From Plumapathes pennacea (Eukaryota > Cnidaria > Anthozoa > Antipatharia > Myriopathidae): a stretch of DNA of 64,000 nucleotides. The notes below the pieces were generated by a model. It saw only the letters and a program-made list of their open reading frames with translations, ran no database searches and had not been told where the DNA came from. Below are positions 21,001-30,000 of this stretch, one piece after another. Each line of letters opens with the position of its first letter. Within the stretch, counting starts at the first letter, position 1. The DNA is taken from assembly GCA_964036295.1 (NCBI GenBank), contig OZ038472.1, positions 5,602,001 to 5,666,000 of the forward strand, in the 5' to 3' direction. The translations under genes and the position numbers were made by a program.

Positions 21001-24000
21001 CCATTTTCTGTTCTCACGGGACGAGCAACTCTTAAACGCAGCGAAAAGGATTGACTTTCTAAAATTTTACGTTAGCCGATGGATAGGCTCAGATAACCTG
21101 AATTTTAGAAGCCTGGGTACGAACCGGAAGCCATGGTCCTGAACTAAATGTCGGGCGAGATCTTTGCCCAAAGGAAGTGGGAACTTATTTTTTCTGTATT
21201 TGCAAACGGAGGCATCGACACCATGATTCTTCTTACCTTACTCAAAGCTCGTTGTTCTTCCTCATGAAGGCGCTCTTCAAGCGCAGCGACGTCTGCCTAG
21301 AATTTTAACACACAGAAACCTTTCTTACAAAGAAAAAACAAACAAAAAGCAAAAACAAAAACAAAAACAAAGGCAAGAGTAGCCCAACAACGCAACGCAA
21401 ACTCTAGTTGGAGAGTTTGTTTCATTTGCTCTTAGTTGCTGTAAAAGTTTCATTTACAAACGTGTTTGAGTGTCAAACCGTCCAAATGAAATTGATAAAC
21501 TAGTTACAGTTAATGAACTGTTGTGATTAGAAGTACGTATTTCGCCCTATATTACAGGATTTATAGTCTAAGTGAATTTTAAATGAATTTCTGTCTTTTT
21601 CTATGTATCTCACCAATCTGATCGCTTCCACTGTTTCTGCAACACTGTCACACTCTTCTTGCAAGACTTCAAAGTAACAGTACCCTGTGTTCCAGAGACA
21701 TCTCGCTCTCAGAAGCTCCGATGCGGCCTGGTTTCGGCCCCATCCCTACGCGGCCGCACCGGAGCTTCCGAAAGCGAGATACCTCTGGAGTCTCAGGAAG
21801 TGTGACAATATCATTACTCAATTCTACTTACCTGAAGTTGTTCGTTGTCCGATCTGAGTGAGTGGATCTCTTGTGTCCTGGTACTCAACTTTGCTTGAAG
21901 CATTTCTGAGTTGCTCTGCATGAAGATAGAAGCAGGAAAAAAAAAAAAAAAAGTCTCAAGACCTCCTGGTTCAGTGGACGTTTAAACGTGAAGTTTGTTG
22001 TTCGCACGAGTTTACACCAGGGTTTACAGAGATACTTGAAACCAATTGAATTCCATTAATTGATGTTACCGTGACTCTTCAGCGACTAAATGATAATTCA
22101 GTGACCTTGCAAATCCGACCGAAAACAAGGAGAAAAATGTGTGCAGCCGAAGGTTCTTAAACTCTTCATTTTCCGGTCATCAGCTTGAGAAAAAAGAATC
22201 CAAAATATATACCATGGTTTTCCCACGATGTTTCGTCCTTTTTTTAAAAATAAAGTGAAAGCAACGACTGACATGACGCGTGTATATAAACAATAACTTT
22301 ATGATGATCTCAAGAGTTTTATATAGTCTAAAACAAACTTTCCCATATCTAGATCCATATTACTTTCTCGGCTGTTCGAATCTGTACTTCAGCTGGTTTC
22401 AAAAATCAGACTGGACCATTACTTACGTGAGAGGCCTTTTCCGTATTGTCGACGATGTCTTGTAGCTCTTTAATTCGTCTAAAATGGTTAAAAGTTTATA
22501 AAATCGTATCAACGTACAGATAACAAAGAAGTTAGAGAAAATGCACGCAATAGTCTTGACGATGGCATCGGTATCTGAACGCGAGAAATTGTAAAACTTA
22601 ATTGACCTCCTATAAGTCAATAATATAATAATATAAATATAGTAATGTGTGAATTGCAACATAATATAATAATTATACAGTGGAAACCGGATAATACGGA
22701 CCACCCCAAAAACCCGGTATCCTAAAGGTCGGGTTCTGCTTAGCCTTCTGACTGTAGCGGACCCACGAGCGACTCCCGTTTTACTTTGCCGCCCGTGGGT
22801 CTGCTGTCAGGAGGCTAGGTTCTACTGTCTGTGTACTTGGAGTGGAATTATACGAGTGTCTGATAAAGGGCGTACGTTCTCAAGGTTTTGTTCTCCGTTT
22901 CTAAGTTTTCCTTCTCCTCTCTCTGGCTGTTCTCAGATCTTCTCAAGTCAGCCAACTGAAAATCCTGCAGATATGTCGGAAACAAAGAAAATTAACTGAT
23001 TGGTCACAGACTCTGGCCGTGGGGTGTCCAAAATGTGATAGGAAATACATAGGCTTCAGTAGTTACGCATATCATACAGTATGGAGAATTTGGCATTTGA
23101 AACCTTGCTCAGATGAGAGCTGCTCTGTCAATTCTCACTTCATCACTCATACATTTTCAATTCGCAAATGAAAGCTTATTCAGTTAATCAGTCAATAAAA
23201 CACCAGCATCTCCATTTTAAGATCCCTAAAACCACAACCACAAAACAGCTCTACTAAATCCAACTCTCACCTTTTCATTTATTCTCTCCGTTAGAGCTTG
23301 AATGTCGCTCTCCTTCACTGCTACACGATCTTTTTGGACCCTAAAAACGAACATTATACTAATTACGAATCTGTCGGGTCACGAGGCTATCTAGGGTTCT
23401 TCAGTGAAAAAGCAAACCTCACAATAAACGGAAAGCTGTACGATAAATCCACAACTGATGCTCAGTGCTTACCTTGCAGCTTTCTTCAAGGCTTCTTTCT
23501 CTCTTCCACCTTTCTCCTATAAATGAAAGGGACCAAGTGAGAAACACTTGCACTGGCAAATTTTGCAAGTTTTAATATAATTGCAAAAAAAAAAGGTAGA
23601 TAGAAGCCTAAACGTTAATAAACATAACATTGTTTTTTATTAGTTTGGTAGGCGTTCTTTGTAGAAGGTCGTATGGCCGTGATTTAAAGCGATTGAAACG
23701 ACACGATGCAAACTTTTAAAGCTAAAAACAGTAGACGTAAATCAAGATTGAACGCAATTCGGCACGTCTTTACCTTGTATAAAGATAGCTTAGCACGTGC
23801 TTAGCGTAATATAAATTATGCCCTTTTCGGCTTTACAAGGGATTTCAAATGTCCAACATTTGGGCTATTCTGACAGTGTAATTTAACCCTTTCACTCCTA
23901 AGAGTGATCAACTTCAATTTCTCCTTCAGTTTCTCACTAGAAATATATCATATAGTAAGGAGAACTTGGCTTTTGATAGTTTACTCAGATGAATTCTCAC

Positions 24001-27000
24001 TACATCACTGATATATTTCCTTCCTAAAAGGTTGGGAGAATCTGCATTTTAAGCTTGGGAGTGAAATTCGTTCCTTACCCTCTGTGCTGCGACGAGCCCC
24101 TGCAAATGCTCCGCTTCCAACTTGCTGTTATGCGCTTGGTCTTCTAAACTCTAGCACAAGATCAACAAGTAACAAAGAGAAATGGAATTGGTATGAACTC
24201 TCTTTCTAGACTTCTCTTTCTGGAGAATTTCAAAACCAGAATGAAAACAAATTTAATAGGCCGATACGAACTTCCAAATGACTCACGAGTACAGACTTAC
24301 ATCTTTTTTTGATACTTATTCCACTTCTTTAAACGTCAAAAAATTCAAATTCCAGTTATGTCCTGTACCTATGTTTGTTCCTCTTACGATGGTCTTTGTG
24401 AACATGTTTTCCACAATACTATTAGCAGCAATCAAATTCCAGCTACAAACAAACAAACTCTATGTATCGAAAAATAATGTTATGCTTAGTAATTACCGAC
24501 AGTTTGGAAGTAATACGTCGAATACTTTTTGAGAAACGACCCAAAAGAAGATCGGACCTCTTCGGGCCAAACAGTATTCTGGGATATGTTTTTCAAATGA
24601 AAAATGGCGGCCGAAGGGTGAACACTCAAAGAGCCCTTTTCCATTTAGTCCAAAAAGAAGATACAGGTATGTGCCTTCCTTTATATAGAATATAAGCAGT
24701 GTAGCGCGTGTTCTTACCCTCAGCTGCACAGTAAGCCTGTTGATATCCATCTCTTTAGACCGGAGCTGGTTCTGAAGATGAGCTCGGGTTGTCTCCATGG
24801 TCTTCTTGAGTTCCTCAAAGGCGATGGCTTGATCCTGAAATAAACGAACAAAAAGGGACATCATGTATGTACATGTACATTGTAGCTACATGTATTTTAA
24901 ATCGTTTCAGATTTCGGAGGACTTCCGTAAAACCAAAGTAAATACAAAGGCTGCAAGAAAAAACTTTCAACCTGCCAAGATTAGTCACTTTAAATTTCAA
25001 TTTAGTGAATGGTTGGTCAAGAGGTTTTAACATCAGTTCAAAACTTTTGTTAGTCGCCCTCTGACGTAGAAAATGACCAGTCCCTCATATGTTTACAAGT
25101 ATTTTCTGCTACATCCTATGTATCTTGAATGCCATGGCCAAAGAAAGAACTGGCAATAAACTTTAATGCCGGGAAACTCAACAATTGCCATGATTTTCAA
25201 ACATACCTTGTCAGCCTCCACCTGATCCAGCAGTGTTTCAATCTGCTTGTCTCTCTCTAGCAACTCTTGCTGTAGCCTCTGTAAAGAAGAATAACAATAT
25301 ATAGGAGTTTATAAGGGATAGGAAAGTTCGAATTGACCCAACCATCTCCAAAGACGTCCAAAGATTTTATGAAGAGTCATTCTGAAAATTACTAAGTTCC
25401 AGTTCGCCAAATACAAAACATTCCCCAAGTGCTTTTTCCTTCAAAGAGAATCAGGGGAACGTACCATTGTTTACAAGGACTTCTCTTCTCTCGCATCAGT
25501 TCGAATTTTCATATTTTTCAAAAGTGTGTCAGTTAAAGTTGTAATGGCAGGGCTCGAAATGGCGACCGATACGGTCGCCAATGCGACCAAAACAGTACCT
25601 TTGGTGACTAAAACCTCTCCAGCAGTCGCCAAATTGGCGACTAGCTTTTGACTAAAACAATGACATAATTTTGCATGCTATTCCTGGTTTGACAGCAAAA
25701 TTCCGTGCGGAGACACGACAGACGCAGTTATAACTTAACATCGCTTTGGATGCAACTTCATGTGACAGTGCGGCTTCTTTTGATTGGCAGATAAGGAGAA
25801 ACGTACATAAATTTCGAAGCATTCCTCGAATGTTCTTGGCTGTCGCGACGTTGGTCAGTTTTTCACACGTGAAACTTAATTATTGGCTTACGGTGACGTT
25901 AAGGTGATGTTACACGAGACTATTTTTAACGACGATTTTTCGCCCAACGCCTACAATTTTGTAGCTAGCGCTTTGGCTTTTACTCTAAAAACATGGCGAA
26001 CCTTCACCAAAGGCAAAATTTTGTGCAAAGATTGCTATTCATTGATAGTTCGACGATTACTAGGCAAGACGTATAGAAAAAAAAAAATGTTGCGCAAAAA
26101 ATCGTCGTTAAAAATCGTCTCGTGTAACATCACCTTTAGTGTGCGGAACGTTTATTTACCGAACGGGAGATTTTGTAGATCTTAAATTTTAAATTTTCAT
26201 TTGCTGAACGAAATAAAACTAGTCATGTCCTGTCTGGTGATAAATGATAATGGTCCTTCTGTAAACAGTGGAGTATGCTCACTTCGTAAATTCCCAGATG
26301 CCTTGTAATCTTGAAATAACGCAACCGGACCACCCAAAGCTTGGCCCGCCTGTGGTTTTACAGACTCAATTGTCTCAGTTTGTTTCAAAGGCCAACAGAT
26401 TAAATGCAAATTAGTTTTTGTAGTATGAGTTCCATACAAGAAGTCGCCGATTTGGCAGATTTTAAACAATTTCTTTTAACTGATGCATTCGAAAATGCAA
26501 AATGTTTGATCGCCAGTAAGCAAGAAGTTTATGCGAAGTATGTGAGCAAAAGGCGGAAAATCAATTTTGAAGGTAAGCTGTCAGACGACCTCGCAACAAC
26601 TCTGATCCCAAACGATGTTGGACAGGGAAAATCGATGTCTGCACTGAGAGCGACAGGAAATGGCGATTGTCTCTTTAACTCTGCCTCCATTCTTGTTTGC
26701 GGAAATGAATCACTTACGCGAACACTGCGCCTTCTGGTAGCTGGGGAACTTTACTTCAATACCACGTTTTATGTTAACCACGAGGCGTGCGTTCAAGTGA
26801 GTCACAATTTTTCTCGGCCCAGGCCTCCAACAGTAAAAACATGGCCGACGTGTGCTTTCGGAGATGATTCTTTATAACGTGAGGTTATTCTAAGTTGTTG
26901 AGGTAGACTATACAAACTCCAGATCTAAATGTAGTTAAAGAAAGTAAGTTATAGTTTTAATGTAAAAACTACATATAAACATTGTCATCGATGCAATATC

Positions 27001-30000
27001 GGCATATTACGACACGTACGTTCGTACGTTCTAATTCTAGTTACGAATGTTTTTCTTAAGTCTTGACATTGCTTGCGATTAAAGGATGAACAGTCAAATT
27101 GAAGATTCTAGTAATGTATGATGCTTACACGTCTTTGGTTGCTCGTTTTGAGACATTTTTGACTAATCATATTTTGCGACTGAAATGTACGAATTGGCGA
27201 CTAAATGTTTGTACCTAGTCGCCAAATGGCGACTGGACTTTTTTTTTAATTTCGAGCCCTGAATGGCCCAATTTTTTCAGCCAGGCATGAGAGTTTGCAG
27301 ATATACTGTAGGAGGGCATGTAATAGTTTAAATTTGTTCAAACCTCTTTGAGTGAAATTTAAGGACACAGTATAATATTTAAAGAATAATCCTGCACATG
27401 CACTAGTTTTACCTCATTACTTGTGTCAGCTTGGGTGAGTCTCTTGATGAGCACCTCCTGTTGCTGTTTTAGATGGCCATGTTCTTCCTGAAGAAAGAAA
27501 GATCATTTTAATTGTCAAAGTAAAAGCATTGCCGTTAACTGTTTTGCTAAAAAAAAATAATAAAAAAGAAAAAAAAAAAAAAAAAGAAAAGAAAAAGAAA
27601 AAAGAAAGAAAGAAAAAAAGATTATGTGGGAGCTAATATTTTGATTTTGGACAAAGATAACATGATGCATGATACAGGAATAAAAAAATAAAAACTATAT
27701 TTGTGTATGATAGATCACTATTTTATATATGGTAAATAATGTGAACTGTGGACATGGAATGACAGGGAATGGTAACATGGTTGGTAGGCTAGTAACAGGT
27801 TGGAAGGACATTGTTTTTTGTGTACCTCTCTAAAATGAATGTCTCTCAGCATCCTCCTCAAAGCTTTGTTGGTACGTTCAAACTCATCCAGCTTCTGCAT
27901 CAACATTTCTCGCTGTCGTGTCATGAGTGCAGTGTCTGCAGCAGACATGCGCTTGTCCTGTCATTGCAAGTTCATTTGACATTAAACATTTCACGTTTTA
28001 AGTCATTCTGATCTCTCAACACAGAATTACCAGGTGGAATGTTAGATGTGAATTTGTGTGCGATCATGTGGAAGTCCAGGAAAACAATACAGACTGAGAT
28101 TACAAGTATATAATCAAAATTAATGCTTGCTCAAACTTCCTTGAACGATTAATTATCATTTTTATACTCTAAGGGACTAAGCACAAAATTCTGTGTGATA
28201 ATATGTATGTGGAACTTCGAACAGATCACAGCACTGAGGAGATTCCCCTACTTGTTTAGAGAAATGTGCTGCAAACAATAACTACCTAGACTGTTCTAAG
28301 AATTATGTTACGTAATGAGAGTGGTGCAGTGTTGGGTTCCACTTACTCTCTGGCAAAATATCAAAATGGCACCCAGATGTTGTTTCAGAGGGCTGCTGCA
28401 TCTACCAAGAGTGCCATCTATGCAAGCTATTATTAGTGACATTCAAGGGACCTCTCAGAACATGCAGACTTTTAAAACAAACCTCTTTAAGTTTCCTCAC
28501 AGTGTCTCTCAGTTTTATCATGTGTTCAGAAGCCGCTTTTCCATCCATTTCGACCTCAACAAGTTTCTTCAAGAGATCTGATCTCTCGTCTGTCAACTTG
28601 CCAACTTCTGACCTGAGACACAACAAACAACTTCAGCTGCTAAACAACATGCCACTGGAAAAAGGAAAAACAACTACAACAACAACAAATGATGAACAGT
28701 AACTTTTCTCACCATGCATTGTACGGCATAAGAACTCACTTTCAAACATGACCGACAGACACGAGTGAAATTCAAGCCAGACAAGTGAGCAAGACACAAG
28801 CGAGACCAAGCCGACCAAAACTTTTAGTTTCATTAATAGTTGAATTCCTTGTAACTTTGAGAAGGCAGTTAATGGTCCACAAATTACAAAGTAATAGTCA
28901 ACAAACAGTAGGGCCAAACCTGCTGACTTCTACGTGGTCCTTGAGCTTCTCCATTGAGTGTCGAAGAGCTTCGTTTTGACGCACTGTGTCCTTCAGCTCC
29001 TGTTTATAGCCCTGTACATTACACACAACTCATCAGACAATTAGTTCACACAGCAAGCATGCCTAAAGAAACCATCTCAAAAAGTCACGCTGAGATCTGC
29101 AGTGCTGTTATGCAGATCAGGAAATACACAGTCAATTCCCTCTCTATGGACACCTCTCTATGACAGACACCTTTCAAACACAGGAGCAGTGTCTGCCATT
29201 CCAGTCATTTACTCTAACCAAACTCTCTTTAAAATGGACACCTCTCTAAAACGGACAGTTGGAGCTGGTCATGAAGGTGTCCACCTTGGTGAGAGCTGAC
29301 TGTAACTGCATGTAATTATTCTTTGATGTGTCACAAACTATATTCAGCTGGGAACCTTCCACCTCTACAACTAATATTAGAGAGACCAGGCTCTCAACGT
29401 AGATGCTTTGCACACCCAGTGACTGACGGTGGCCATTTTCGTATCACATGAAAATGGCGGATTCTCATGTTTTTCTACGCAAAATAAATCAGCACAAACT
29501 CATAAAATGTGTTGAATACAGCAAGCAGCAACAGTCGGATCGATCAGTCATAACATGGGTGCCTCAGGAAAGTCGAGCTCCAGATGTAAATATAAACATG
29601 GGCACGCAAAGCATCTACAGTTGTCTCTTTAAAATAACTATCCACATTACTGATTCTATAGCAATGAGTCTACAGAGTACATGTACTGTTGTATTAAAAA
29701 ACCAACAAGGTTCTTACCAGCAGTTCACCCTCTTGCTCATCAATTAATCTCCTGGAAGCATTAAGCTGCTCTTCTGTTCTTTCTACAGTTCGCATTGTCC
29801 TTTGCAGTTGCCTCTGACAGACGGAAGTAAGGCAGGCTCGTTAAACCATGTGAACAGCACTGTCCCACCTGAACATATTATTTTGTCTTGTTTGTCTGTT
29901 GATAGTGTACGTCTGTCTGTCCAGTTGAGTGTTCCAATGTCCTTTTGTGGACTGTGTAAACCATATGGTCACCCGGCAACTGACATCAATAAAGTTACAA

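Larger units (their letters stand above)
25548..27261 (+). mobile_element. CAGGG-ended (hAT-like) transposon carrying an OTU exon
   Basis: The termini are CAGGGCTCGAAAT at 25548 and ATTTCGAGCCCTG ending at 27261. AATGG flanks both sides (25543-25547 and 27262-27266). Both ends contain subterminal GTCGCCAAATTGGCGAC palindromes. CAGGG starts are typical of hAT elements, but those make 8-bp target duplications and only five bases match here. No transposase is seen. The interior holds an OTU-like exon (26404-26796) and a nested MITE (25911-26136). It lies in the ODF2 intron between exons 27413-27487 and 25207-25278. Confidence 0.65.
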
